From Psoroptes ovis (taxonomy: Eukaryota > Arthropoda > Arachnida > Sarcoptiformes > Psoroptidae): a DNA stretch of 64,000 bases. The translations under genes were made by a program, and so were the position numbers. The stretch spans positions 1,364,001 to 1,428,000 of the forward strand of contig PQWQ01000005.1 in the NCBI GenBank assembly GCA_002943765.1, read 5' to 3'. The notes under the pieces are model-generated. The model saw nothing but the letters and a program-made list of their open reading frames with translations, did not search any database and was not told the DNA's origin. Shown here piece after piece: positions 1-11,261 of the stretch; positions within the stretch are counted from its first letter, which is position 1; every line of letters begins with the position of its first letter.

Positions 1-1053
1 CACTAGGTGATTACAGGAGGCTAACCGCAGGTCATCAATCGGTCAAACATTTTGAATTCCGGGAATTCATCCTTGAATGCAAGTCAAACATTTCCCTATT
101 CATTTTCTACCCCTTTGACTTGCCGCTGATTCGCTTTAAATGGATTCATTTTGAATGAGAAAAAAATGATTATCTTAATGGAACACAATCAAGGAATATT
201 CTACGGAATGATCTCGATTATCATTGGAAAAATTAAACAAACAAACAAATAAACAAACAAATGAATGAATGAATAAAATGACCAAATGAATTTAGACATA
301 TTCATTTATGGCAAATGACAACGAAGATATAATCTCATCATCATAAATTTTTTTTTTTTACAGAAATTCATACAATTTTGGTTCTCAGATTTATTTTCTG
401 TATGAAATAATTTACATATTTTGTATATTAACTCATTATGAATTCACATTATTATTATCAAAAATCATTTGTATCGTTATAAATGATGATTATTGAGCAA
501 TTCAGAATTATGATTTTGCTTTATTTCGCTTGAAAATATCATTGGAATTTCGGCTGATGAAATTTCGGATGAAGATAAATCACCCGGCGGCCATTAATTC
601 AGTGATTTCACTGAATTCAAGTACTGTAATTATGCTTTATGTAACGAGTTATGAAAGGGTTGTGGAAAGGTTACAAAATTGATTGAATTTGAATTCTGTT
701 CAAGTGAAGCTAAGTCACGGAAATTTCGCAATATCACCATGTGGCCTAGTAGAATCGCATATGGCCATATGGGGAAACAAAACGCTCTCATTGAACACAT
801 TGAACTCAGTGAGTAAACACTTCAGCAAGTGGTAAATTTTGGCACAAATCATTGGAACAATTGGCAATGGCAAACACAAATAACAATGATTATCATTAAA
901 TTATCACCATTATTCGGCACAATTTAATTGTTAACTTGAAATATATGAAATAATTATTTCTTTCAAAAATAAAAACGAAATGAATCCGATCGGTGAAATG
1001 ACAAAAACATTCATATGAATTATGCGCGAATGAAATAGCCAAGAAATGAAATA
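1..1053. other. non-coding / unresolved left edge
   Basis: AT-rich sequence without a convincing gene. A slightly GC-richer patch at about 540-600 can be read in two plus-strand frames, and a good donor-like site (CA|GTGAGT) lies near 809, but no acceptor or continuous frame ties these together. I see nothing else definite before the first MITE. Confidence 0.4.
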
Positions 1054-1135
1054 TTAGGTCGTCCGAAAAGTATTTGCCGGTGAAATCGTCGAAGCAGCAT
1101 ACTGGAAATCGGCGAAAACTTTTCGGACAGCCGAA
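1054..1135. mobile_element. mariner-type MITE copy 1 (82 bp)
   Basis: A near-complete palindrome. The left arm starts TTAGGTCGTCCGAAAAG and the right arm is its reverse complement, ending CTTTTCGGACAGCCGAA. It is flanked by TA on both sides (1052-1053 and 1136-1137), the expected Tc1/mariner target duplication. The TTAGGTTG-type terminus and 80-bp size resemble the human MADE1/Hsmar1 ends (established knowledge). It has no coding capacity. This copy carries the CGAAAAG version of the arm on both sides. Confidence 0.85.
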
Positions 1136-1137
1136 TA

Positions 1138-2727
1138 TTTTCTTTAAGACATTCATTCATATTGGATTGAATTGAATTCATTTCATTCATTCATTTCGCA
1201 CGGTAAGCGGTATGACATACACACAATTTACCTGAAAATATCAATTGAAACAAATATGATGGAAAACTGAAATTGAAACTCTTGAAAGATTGAAAATTAA
1301 TTGAAATCAATCAAAAGGTAAATGCAATGAGAACCAAATCAAATTGACATGATTCGGAGCTGAGAATTCGTAATTCTCATTCGAATATTTGATGAATATT
1401 TCCTCGAAAATCATTCCCTGAACAATCATTGAGTCCTTGACTCTATATGGACCATTGGACCGTGAAAGTACTGGAAATTCTAGCCAAACGACGATAATTT
1501 GATACTTTAAGTACCAAACATCGAACCATTGAATTCGTCAAGGTAGAATTCTTGGGTTTTTTTTAATTAAAATTCAAAATTTGAAAATTCTTTGAAAGAA
1601 ATTTAAATTGAATTTCTTTCTTTTGAAAAGAATTTCAAATAAGATATCAAATTGTATGAATTTAATTAAAAAAAATAGAAATAAAAATAATTTCCATTTC
1701 ATTTGTTCCATTTGTATTCAAAGTAAAAAAATGGAAAAATGTAAAAATTCAATCATTCTTTATCAACATCACATCATACAAATATCAGATATTCATGATT
1801 TGATGTAAAATCCATGATTAGATTCAACATTATATACGTATCAAGAATATATGATCCATCCACTCATTTATTCATTTATTTAATCATTTTGATTAATTAA
1901 TTTTTTTGGAAATTTCATTATCATTGAATAATGAAGAAGAGTTAAGAATTAAGAGTAATAAGAATTAAGAATTAAAAGTTAAGAATTAATACGAAATAAC
2001 AATTGGTGAATTGGAAATCGAAAATTTTATATTTCATTTGTTCACCAGTAATGAAAACAAACACCTTGAAATATAATACAATTGAATATAATTGAAATTA
2101 TTAAATCTTTGGCCACAAGAAATTTGAGAAAATTCTATTCTATTCTATCCTTCTCCTTGAAATTTAATGATTACCGTAATAATAATAATAATAACAATAA
2201 AACAATGGTAATAATCTTCTTTGAATTCTTTTGTTTATCTGGTTTCGTTTTGTGTGCTCGTAAATATTTATCTATAGCCATACATACACAGAGACCGAAA
2301 AACCGATGGCCACACAGAGAATCGATGAGCCGAGAACCGAATTATTTTTTTTTCTCTGAAAACTAAAAACCTCAAAAATTAGAAATAAAATCTAAAAGAA
2401 AGAACCTGATGAAATCCTAAAGCTGCTCCACTAAAAAAAAGAATCGTAAAGAATTATTCAGAGATAAACCAAAGCGATATAAGATATTCAATTTCAAATA
2501 AAATAAAATCATATGGAATAAGAAAGATTTCATCAATAATAAAAAGAATAAGAAGAATCGAATAAGAATTGAAAAGAATTTGCTTTTTTTTTACAAATCA
2601 AATTATTTGAGTAATATATTATCATTACCATTTTCTCTTCTTCTTTTATTCGTTTTTTTCAATATTCGTTTGATTCGAAATACATTGTGAATTGAATGTA
2701 TTATTTTGTATTTTATTCATAATTCTA
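1138..2727. other. intergenic, low complexity
   Basis: AT-rich DNA with short direct repeats, for example AAGAATTAA-type repeats around 1930-1990. The short open frames here are A/T-run artefacts with no recognisable domain. No gene supported. Confidence 0.5.
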
Positions 2728-2808
2728 TTAGGTTGTCCCATAAGTTCTTGCCGTTTTTTGAATTTTATTTCATTTGAAAAAACGGCAAGAACTTATGGGA
2801 CAATCTAA
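2728..2808. mobile_element. mariner-type MITE copy 2 (81 bp)
   Basis: The left end TTAGGTTGTCCCATAAGTTC pairs with a right end GAACTTATGGGACAATCTAA, one mismatch near the tip. TA duplications lie at 2726-2727 and 2809-2810. This copy has the CCCATAAG version of the arm. Its A/T-rich loop (TTTTGAATTTTATTTCATTTG) is shared in type with copy 4. Confidence 0.88.
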
Positions 2809-2810
2809 TA

Positions 2811-3702
2811 TATTTTTTTTTTTTTTTTGAAAATCTTTAGATTCTTTTCATAATCATCATCATCATCATTTGAAACATCATTATTCGAAAAAAAAATTCG
2901 GCAGATTTTTCCAAACATTATCATCATCATTGTATTCACATTGATTCTGGAATTGTTCCATTATTATCTATGTGAATTCTATGTGAAGCCATTATTCTTC
3001 TTCTGTAAATTCTGTGATTGAATGTGCATCAACAATAACAACAACAAAAAGAAAGAAAAACCATTTGGTTTGAATTAATTTCTTATATATTTTTCTTTTC
3101 TTCATTTCTTAACATATGGAAATCAAATCATATTTTTGAATCAAAAAAATATGATAATTCGTTATGTTTTCTTTTGCAAAAATAATATTCTGATGATAAT
3201 GGTACAATGAGTATGTGTAGCATTGATATTATAATCAAAATAATGATAATAATTTGTTTCGAAATGATGATACAAATTTTGAAAATGATGATTTACAAAA
3301 GAGCGTATGGGGCGTTTCAATTTGTTTGATTCATTTTTTTGTAATGGTTTATACCAGCCACCAGCACCACCTATTCATTTGATGATAATAATGATGATGA
3401 TCAGGATCATACTTGATGATGTATAGCCTTGATTACGTATAGCCTTACGTAGGGTTTTTCAGGGTGAAACCTTGAAAAGCTTTAAAGTAAAAAATTGAAT
3501 TTTTTTTCTTTGATAAATTTAAGAATTGCATTTCTTGATCAGTAATCTTGATTCAGTAATTTTATTGATGATTTAATTATTTATTAATCCTACTCGAAAA
3601 TCCAACTACAAAGGCTAGAACCTTTTGAAATTGAATACACAGACAATTCTTGTGAAATGAATAATTTAATGATTGAATTCATTTACCCTTCAGTAATTTC
3701 CG
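2811..3702. other. intergenic; one weak terminal-exon candidate
   Basis: Mostly A/T-rich. At about 3357-3414 a stretch after ...TATACCAG reads TSTTYSFDDNNDDDQDHT followed by a stop, composition typical of coding sequence in this genome, but with a poor pyrimidine tract and no partner exon. I do not call it a gene. Confidence 0.3.
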
Positions 3703-4164
3703 ATGATAAATTTTAATAAGATTTTTTTTTTGTTTCTTATCTTTTTTTTGATTGTATTTGAATTTAATCATGATGACTTAATATTAATATTATTGAAAAT
3801 ATTATTACCATTTTTCATTATCATTATCATATTAATAATCATCATTTTTGGATTTTTCTTGGGGAACCTTTTACTTGATTTCGAAATTTTTCTCGGTTCA
3901 TTATCCATCACCATATTATTCATTATGAATTATAATCATCAATATCGGTGTATTATGATTTAGGAATATCCTGTATTTTTGGCAAAAAATATTGAAAGAA
4001 TACAAAGATAAATTGAAATTGAAGAATTGATCATTGAAAATGCATTAAAGTTGAATGAATACATTTCAAAAACATCTTCTTCTGATGATGATGATAATAT
4101 TAATGAAGATTATCAAAATGTTGAAATGAATTATGATAATTATTATAATCATTTGGTCCAATGA
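3703..4164 (+). pseudogene. possible decayed low-complexity gene
   Basis: One frame on the plus strand gives an 86-residue hydrophobic segment (3703-3963), a TAG, a 15-residue piece EYPVFLAKNIERIQR, a TAA, then 50 codons (4012-4164) containing IEIEELIIENALKLNEYISK and an acidic Ser/Asp/Asn tail. All three pieces share the frame, and a further coding-like Asn-rich piece ending at 4680 is also in phase (172 codons later). Two in-frame stops argue for a pseudogene; alternatively the TAG at 3961-3963 is a splice acceptor. I recognise no family. In this genome poly-Asn and poly-Ile can also arise from A/T repeats, so confidence is low. Confidence 0.25.
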
Positions 4165-6899
4165 TCAATTATCTATTTTTGGCAAATGTCTTGAATTTTT
4201 GTCTTTTGTCAATGGTTTTCTCAAGGTTGTCGAAGGCTTGTTTTGCGTTTCAGGACCTTGACATCGACGTTAAGCTTAGGTCTCGCGGCTTGTTTAGGTT
4301 TCTGCGGTATTGTCAAGAATGAAGAAAATTTTAGGGTTTTACTTTCATTACTGGTGATTATTATTTCTGGTAATATCATTATATTATTCATTCATCATTA
4401 TTAATTATTAATTCCATAAATAAAATTAATGATAATGATAAATATCCTGAAAAAAATTCTATGATAAATAAATTAATCAAGCATCGATGGAAACCAACTG
4501 TATTTTGTAAACGTTCCATCATTACATAATTTAATGGATGAATAATTCGGATGTATTGGATAATCGGATGATAATTATAATAATAATGGAAATGATTATA
4601 ATAATAATAATAATGAAATAATTCTTGTTTCTTCGAATGTTGTCATTGATGATAATGATAATAATTCATATTCATTATGATTCCGGTTTGTCTTTTAAGT
4701 TCTCGGTGAAAATGGTTCCAATTTATATTCCGAATTTTTCTGATGATCATCGTTCTTTTGATTGAAGCATCAAAAACATCGAATGATGAAGATAATTTCG
4801 AATTCAATATTAATCATTGATGATTTTAATTTCGAAAGAATAATAATAATAATTTACCATTTGTTTGTTTGTTTATTTGTTCATTCATATCATTATGATC
4901 ATCATCATCATCATCATCATTATTATTATTATTATTATCTTATTATCATTATCAATGATAACAACGACAACAGCATCAACAATAGCCATTAAAATAATGA
5001 TGATGATTATCAACGAAATTTTAATCAATTCCTACCAATTTTTTTCATTGAGGACTCAATTCAATTCGATACAGAATCAATTCAATACATTGAATGATCA
5101 TTCATTCATTAATCGATTCATTAATTCATTTTGATGATTATTTAACGCATCAATAATTTTTCAAGTCGTCATTCATGATTATTAGTTTGATATAATCATG
5201 ATCAGTTATGATTGAAGGTTGAAGGTTTACAAATAAATTTTGATGATCAAAATTTATTTGGCCAATTCAATTGGATTGGGCCAAAATTTTTAATAATTGA
5301 CTTTCTTAGGGACCAGAAATGCTTTTGTGTTTACTTTTCATTGATCTTCTGCGAGGTATAAGTTTATTCCGATATCTGATGCTGACAAAAGTTGTTTGTA
5401 TTTGATGATAATAATTGTTTTGACCATTTGTGATTGGTCACCATGCATTGATTAAAATTTGAAAAGTTAATTTACATTTTTATGAAATTCCAAATAATTA
5501 TGGATTCTAATAAATTCAAATCTGATAAAATTACCAATAAACTGAATTGAATTGAATCAAATTAAACTCAATTTAGTTTTTGATATGGTCATTTTTTCGG
5601 GAAAAAATCATTTCTCCTCTTTTGGATCAAAGATTCATTGAATTGTATTTCTCGAAAAATTATAAACTAAACAAACGATTATCGTTTACTTTTCTCAATA
5701 TTTATTGTGGTCAAAGAATTTTTGAAAAAAATTGAAATTAAATATGAAATTAAATGTAATTGAGTTGAATTAAATGATTTATCATCATCATAATAATAAA
5801 ATCAAATCAACATACCCAAACATAGCCGCGTAAAAATGATGCGAAAGAATGGTAATGGCAAAATTATTTTAAATTTTTTCCATTCAATTAATTTCACAAA
5901 GATCAATTATCATCACCATTTTTTAAATCATTTATTCTTGATCATATTTGATGATGATGATGACCCTTAATTAAATCCTTAAAAAAATAATAAAAAAATC
6001 GAAGAATTTCGAAAAATTCCAAAAAATTGACGAGTACCGCCATCTGTCTGCCGCTGTCTGCATTCGAATTTCGAATTTTTTCGAAAATTTTTTCAAATGA
6101 AATTCTAGCACCCTTTCGACCCTTTTGAAACCTTTGAACCTTTAATGATTCAAAGGTCGCTTGATGATGAGTGCACAGAAAATCGATGAATGAATTAATT
6201 TTTAATGCATAATTAATCAATTTTAAAAACCAATTAATTTAACATAAACATAATTAATTGTGTTAAAAATAATAAAAGAAATTTCGAAAATCGCAAGACT
6301 TTGAATTTCAACAGAATTTGAAAATTCAATAAAATGATTCGTAATAATAAGAATAATTAAATTTTTCTTTGAAAAACAAAATATCTACCATTTGGTTCAA
6401 GATATTATTATCGTCATCAAAAATTTTGGAAAAAAAATAACAATCAATTAATGTAAATATAATTTCATATTCAAAATTGAAATGAAATGAAATGAAAAAA
6501 AAAATTTGAAAATTGCCAGACATTTTTTTGTCTTTTTTTTTCTTTGAATAGAAATAGATAAATGAACAATTTGTCATCAGCAACCATTCATTCATTCATT
6601 GTTTGAAATTAATATTATTATGATCACTAACCAATTTTAATTTCTATGGGCCCCACTCTCATAAGCTTGTACTGAAGAAAAAAAAATATTATAAGCTTAT
6701 TGAAATTAGTGTAAAAAATGCAGAATTTTTCTTTTTCTTTTTATTTTTCATTTGCCATTCCACAAAATTTCATGGAATTTCGGTAAATATGTTTATAACT
6801 GTAGATAATTTTGTTAGAGTATTAATTTTTTTCTACTTTTTTTTGACAGAAATTTATCGGAAAAAATGAGAGAATTTCCATTTGACAGAAAAGAAAATA
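4165..6899. other. intergenic with GC-richer island
   Basis: Around 4236-4312 a GC-richer stretch reads on the minus strand as TIPQKPKQAARPKLNVDVKV continuing LKRKTSLRQP and a stop; its source is unknown. From 4850 to 5010 there are (ATC)n/(ATT)n microsatellites. The rest is A/T-rich with no supported gene. Confidence 0.35.
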
Positions 6900-6979
6900 T
6901 TAGGTTGTCCCATAAGTTCTTGCCGATTTTCCAATGATTTTCTACTATATAACCGGCAAGCACTTATGGGACAACCAAA
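6900..6979. mobile_element. mariner-type MITE copy 3 (80 bp)
   Basis: Left end TTAGGTTGTCCCATAAGTTC and right end CACTTATGGGACAACCAAA, with TA at 6898-6899 and 6980-6981. The loop region (TTTTCCAATGATTTTCTACT then ATATAACCGG) is shared with copies 5 and 7, defining one subfamily. Confidence 0.88.
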
Positions 6980-7026
6980 TATGCAAAATTATGTCGTAGA
7001 AAAAAATATGAAAAAGTGGGCTCGAA

Positions 7027-7029
<3 letters not shown>

Positions 7030-7059
<30 letters not shown>
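7030..7059. repeat. A30 homopolymer
   Basis: Thirty consecutive A residues between MITE copies 3 and 4. It could be an old poly(A) insertion tail or simple slippage; I see no gene body or target duplication that would make it a processed pseudogene. Confidence 0.9.
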
Positions 7060-7061
<2 letters not shown>

Positions 7062-7152
7062 AGACCAAACGAACCAAAAAAAAGTAAAAGCTTAAAGAAA
7101 TGATCAAGATCTTTGGGAAGAGAAAAAAAAACTAAAATCGTCAAAGAATCTA

Positions 7153-7232
7153 TAAGGTTGTCCCATAAGTTCTTACCGTTTTATAAATTTTTTTTTCATT
7201 CAGAAAACGGCAAGAACTTATGGGACAACCTC
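7153..7232. mobile_element. mariner-type MITE copy 4 (80 bp)
   Basis: Left end TAAGGTTGTCCCATAAGTTC and right end GAACTTATGGGACAACCTC, bounded by TA at 7151-7152 and 7233-7234. Arms are nearly perfectly complementary; A/T-rich loop like copy 2. It lies only 173 bp after copy 3. Confidence 0.86.
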
Positions 7233-7234
7233 TA

Positions 7235-7641
7235 AAGAAACGTTCCTTAAAGAAGAAAACTTTGAACACACTATGCTTAAAAATATTCGCTCGATTATTT
7301 TGCTTGGAAAAAAATGCCAAGAAAATGATAATAATTTTTTCCATTTTCATTGTCATTTATTTCATTGCATCCATCCATGTTCAAATTGAATATTGAATGA
7401 ATGAATGAATGAATGAATGAAAGATGTGAATATATATTTGTAAAAATATATATTCATTCAAAAACGTAAGCACACATTGAATAATATGGTATAGAATTCA
7501 ATTTCAAAATGAACAAAAAAAAGAAAAAGAAAAATATTATTAATTTATATATGAAATATGCAAATTAATGTGTGACAAACAAACAATGGAAAAAAAATAA
7601 GAGAGCAAAAACAAATCGGATTAAAGAATTAAATAATGACG

Positions 7642-7672
<31 letters not shown>

Positions 7673-9052
7673 ACATAATTATATTCAAGAATAATGATGA
7701 TGAAAATTTATTATTCTACAACAACAAATAAAGAGACAACAGTTCTCAAAGCTTTCACTTGTTTCAAATGTTTTGCAAGCATTGGCATTGCAATCAATTG
7801 CCGAATGAACGTCGCCGATCATTTTTGGTCATGATTACGAGGCAGCACCGTGACCATGGCAGCCACAGGCATCGATTACATTCAGTTTGTTTTATGCAAT
7901 TATTATTCATAATTATTTTAACCTGGGAAAACTTTTGAAGAATTTTTTCAATAAAAAAAAATGGAGCTTTTATATGAATGGGGAAAACTTTGTCCACCAA
8001 AAAACAATTGTGGACAACATAATAGAATTAACAACATAAAATTCATCGTTTGTATTCATCGGCAGACATCGAAGCAAGCAACCATGGCCATTATCGATTT
8101 TTTTTTTAACAAATGAAAATGATCTCAAAGGCTATAGCCAAATCTATGAAAATTGAATAATTATCAACAACAGTAACAACAACAACATAATTACCAGTGT
8201 GTCCATATCTCTTTGGCCAAATGAATTAAGCAAATATTTGGACATAAATACACATAGTTAATTGAGAAGTCGAAGAAAAAAATTACCTTGATTAACAATT
8301 TGACTGGTGAATTATCACAAAATGAAAAAAATTATCAACGGAACATGAACAATTCCATGAATCATGTATGTATTTCCGTGCATTTACCTACAGTTTATAA
8401 TGTTGGCAATGTAAATGTTCATCTACCTGTAAATACCTTTGATAAATGATTAATGAAAACAGAAACAAAGAATTTCTAAACATATTCTATTATCATCGCT
8501 ACTTTTCGAAACAAAAACAACGAAACAAACAAAAAAAAAAAAAAAACCAAGAAAACAATTTCAAACATTTGTTTTCTTGAAACAATTGTTCAATTCGACA
8601 AACATGATTCAAAATAATTGAAATATCACATAGAACAAATGAAATGACACACACACGAACACACATGAACCATCATCATCATCATCATCATCAGGTAAAA
8701 ACACACAGCTACATTAATAAACATTTGGGTGAATTTGACTGAGTGAAAAGCGCATACAAACAAAATTTTTTTAGAAACAGAAAACCAAGAGATAGAGCCC
8801 AGATAAATCCGTGAGGCTATAGTTTTACATTTTTCAAGCAAAATTAATTAATTACCAATGTCATTCATTAGGGAAAACAATGGCCAATGTCGTTGGTATT
8901 TTTTTAACTCTTTGAATCCGTTTTATTTATTTTTATTTTTTCCTTTATGCACACAGAATCACATTAATCATTTACAATAAACATTAGTTATGAACATATT
9001 ATATTCATTTCGGATGAGTTTAATTATGAATTCAAAGAGTTAAAATTTAATG
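7235..9052. other. intergenic, microsatellites
   Basis: Contains (AATG)n at about 7396-7418 and (ATC)n at 8671-8693 followed by CAG|GTAAAA, which looks like a splice donor. A short ATG-initiated frame (8644-8694) ends at that donor, but it is almost entirely Thr-His repeats and is not supported as an exon. Confidence 0.4.
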
Positions 9053-9054
9053 TA

Positions 9055-9134
9055 TCAGGTTGTCCGAAAAGTTTTTGCCGATTTTCCAATTATTATCTAC
9101 GATATAACCGGCAAAAACTTTCCGGACAGCCTAA
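9055..9134. mobile_element. mariner-type MITE copy 5 (80 bp)
   Basis: Left end TCAGGTTGTCCGAAAAGTTT, right end AAACTTTCCGGACAGCCTAA, TA at 9053-9054 and 9135-9136. The core matches copies 3 and 7 but the arms carry the CGAAAAG version, so arm type and core type assort independently. Its right end abuts the coding-like island that follows. Confidence 0.86.
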
Positions 9135-9276
9135 TATTATCAAAACCTAAAACTCAAAATCGACGCTCTTTTCGTTCGGCTGGCGCCAATCAAGCACCTG
9201 CACCAATGATCAGCCATTCCAAACATAATACACCGAATTCACTGAAGCAAAAAGAAAACGGTCATTCGAAAGTGTA
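9130..9276 (+). CDS. possible orphan terminal exon beside MITE 5
   Basis: After the ACAG inside the right arm of MITE 5, the plus strand reads an open frame to a TAG at about 9274-9276. It contains RRSFRSAGANQAPAPM and ISHSKHNTPNSLKQKENG. Base composition is clearly less AT-rich than the flanks and codon choice looks coding (Arg, Ser, Ala, Pro in mixed codons). No Met-initiated upstream part is evident apart from frame through the MITE, so a splice acceptor in the MITE or near it would be needed. I do not recognise the protein. It could be the last exon of a gene to the left or a decayed fragment. Confidence 0.3.
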
Positions 9277-9700
9277 GAAGAAATGAAATCATTGAAATTG
9301 AACAAAATTAAATCAAAAAATTGTGTCTCACACGATGAAATATCATACGAAATTCAATATAAACGGCCAAAATTTCAACGGTAAACAATGTGATTCAATG
9401 TGATTTATGGTACCAAAAACAGAAAAAAAAACTTGAAGAAAATTCTTTCTACGAAAATTTCAAAGAATTTCTTCAAAACAATAGCCTTGTCTTCATATGT
9501 ATATGTGTGTGTGCGTGAGTAAATTCACAAAAAGCATTTTTGTAAATTTATACCCGAAATCATCAAATTTTTGACTGAATAATCTAAGTAATAATAATCA
9601 GAAAAGAAGAAGAATTCTAAGCTTTTCAAGAGAGATTAGAATCAAACATTTTTGTTTTTTGTTCTTATTTAAATTTATTTTACTGTTTTTAGGAAAAATA

Positions 9701-9782
9701 TTAGACTGTCCGATAAGTTCTTGCCGATTTTCTAATGATTCCCTACGAGAAATAATCGGCAAAAACTTTTCGGACAACCTAA
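9701..9782. mobile_element. mariner-type MITE copy 6 (82 bp)
   Basis: Left end TTAGACTGTCCGATAAGTTC, right end AAAACTTTTCGGACAACCTAA, TA at 9699-9700 and 9783-9784. The two arms differ (CGATAAG versus CGAAAAG), making this a hybrid between the two arm types. Confidence 0.85.
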
Positions 9783-9827
9783 TAATTTGACATTTTTTCT
9801 TATTTTTCTCATTTTTCTAAATTCTAG

Positions 9828-9933
9828 GGCCAATGAAATTGAATACGGTTCACCGTCGCCGCCACCACCACCACCACCATCATCATCGCCGCTGAACATA
9901 TTCCAAGTTGCTTATTCATTATTCTTGAGATGA
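9828..9933 (+). CDS. possible orphan terminal exon, proline-rich
   Basis: A strong pyrimidine tract (9791-9825) and CTAG precede an island that reads ANEIEYGSPSPPPP, more Pro/Ser, then LNIFQVAYSLFLR and TGA when entered in phase 2. A second frame (phase 1) is also open and gives a His-run. The local GC content is far above background. No upstream exon is identified, so the frame and gene are unresolved. Confidence 0.3.
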
Positions 9934-10546
9934 ACATTATTTTGAATTTCTTAATATTCGTTTATTCTATTTTCCATTCGGTAAATTACGAAACACGAAT
10001 GCTTTTTTTCTTGAAGAAAAGAAAAAAATTCTTAAATTTCATGAATAATTTAAGAAATTTTTTTTCTTCTCAAAGAATTCAAGAATTTTGAAAAAATTTG
10101 CCGAAAATTTTTGAATATTTTCACGAACATTCATGTCGTTGTTGTTGTTGTTGTTGGTGGTGGTGATGGTGGTGAATTATGAGAAACCGATAGAACAACC
10201 CACCATACACACACCCACTCATCCAGACAGTACAAGAGAGAGTGAAAAGAGAGTGAAAAAACGAATTGTTTTTGACATATTCTTTGGAATATTTTTTATT
10301 TTATTTTTCAAAGAATAAATTTATTTAAAGAAGAGAAGAAGAAAAAATTTGAATAAAAAAAAAATTTTTAAATTCCTAATATTCTTGGAAGAAAAATGGA
10401 AGAAAATTCAATTGAAAATTCTTAAAGAATTCTGAATAAAGAAGAATCGGAAAGAATTTAAATTATAAGAAACAAATGGATGTAAGAAATTCATACTTCA
10501 ATGTAATAATAATAATAATAATAATACGCTATGTTTTGTCAATTTA

Positions 10547-10629
10547 TTCGGTTGTCCCATAAGTTCTTGCCGGGGTTATATCGTAGAAAATTATTGAAAA
10601 ATCGGCAAGTACCTTATGGGACAACCTAA
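10547..10629. mobile_element. mariner-type MITE copy 7 (83 bp), inverted core
   Basis: Left end TTCGGTTGTCCCATAAGTTC, right end TACCTTATGGGACAACCTAA, TA at 10545-10546 and 10630-10631. The core is the reverse complement of copies 3 and 5 (GGTTATATCGTAGAAAATTA), so it inserted in the opposite orientation. Confidence 0.86.
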
Positions 10630-10631
10630 TA

Positions 10632-11261
10632 TGTTATTGTTGATTGTTTTTTTTTTTTTTTTTGTTTTTTTTTTTTTTTTGAAAGTTTAGGAGGAAAAAC
10701 AATGGAAGAAAATTGTCGATTTAAGAAACAGTGTTCAAAGGGTTATTGTTTTTTTTTTGTTGAAAAAAAAATCAAATTTGGAAAAATTTAAAACAATTTT
10801 AAACAATTTAAAAAATTTAAAAATATTCAAATTCAAGGGAATCCCTATTCTGTTCTTGCCATGAATTTAAAATGTAAATTTTTGAAAAAATTGAAATAAT
10901 AATTTCCGAACAAAAATAATTTTTCCAATGAAATTCCCGGTTTTTTTTTTTGAAAATTGGGATGATTTACCGGCATTTGTTTTTCCGGCATTAATAAAAA
11001 AATGCCAAACATATGAATAAAATTGGTGAGGAAAAAACAATTGATAATGGTAACATGTATGTATATCGACTAGATGATTGTTGATCAATTGATTGATTGA
11101 TTCATGAGTCGATTCGAATCGAATCGCTGTCAATGATAGAAATGGAATAATAATGAATGATTGAATGAATAAATGAGGTACATCATCGTTGATTACATTG
11201 AAAGTCATTTGATGGTAATGTCTTCGGGGACATTTCGGTACATTTTCGTTGATGATATGGT
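10632..11261. other. FAR 3' flank / probable 3' UTR
   Basis: Contains T-runs at 10648-10680 and A/T-rich sequence. The 132-residue minus-strand open frame at 10867-11265 starts at the end of the FAR gene, is not Met-anchored to any domain and looks like chance reading of the FAR 3' UTR. Confidence 0.4.
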
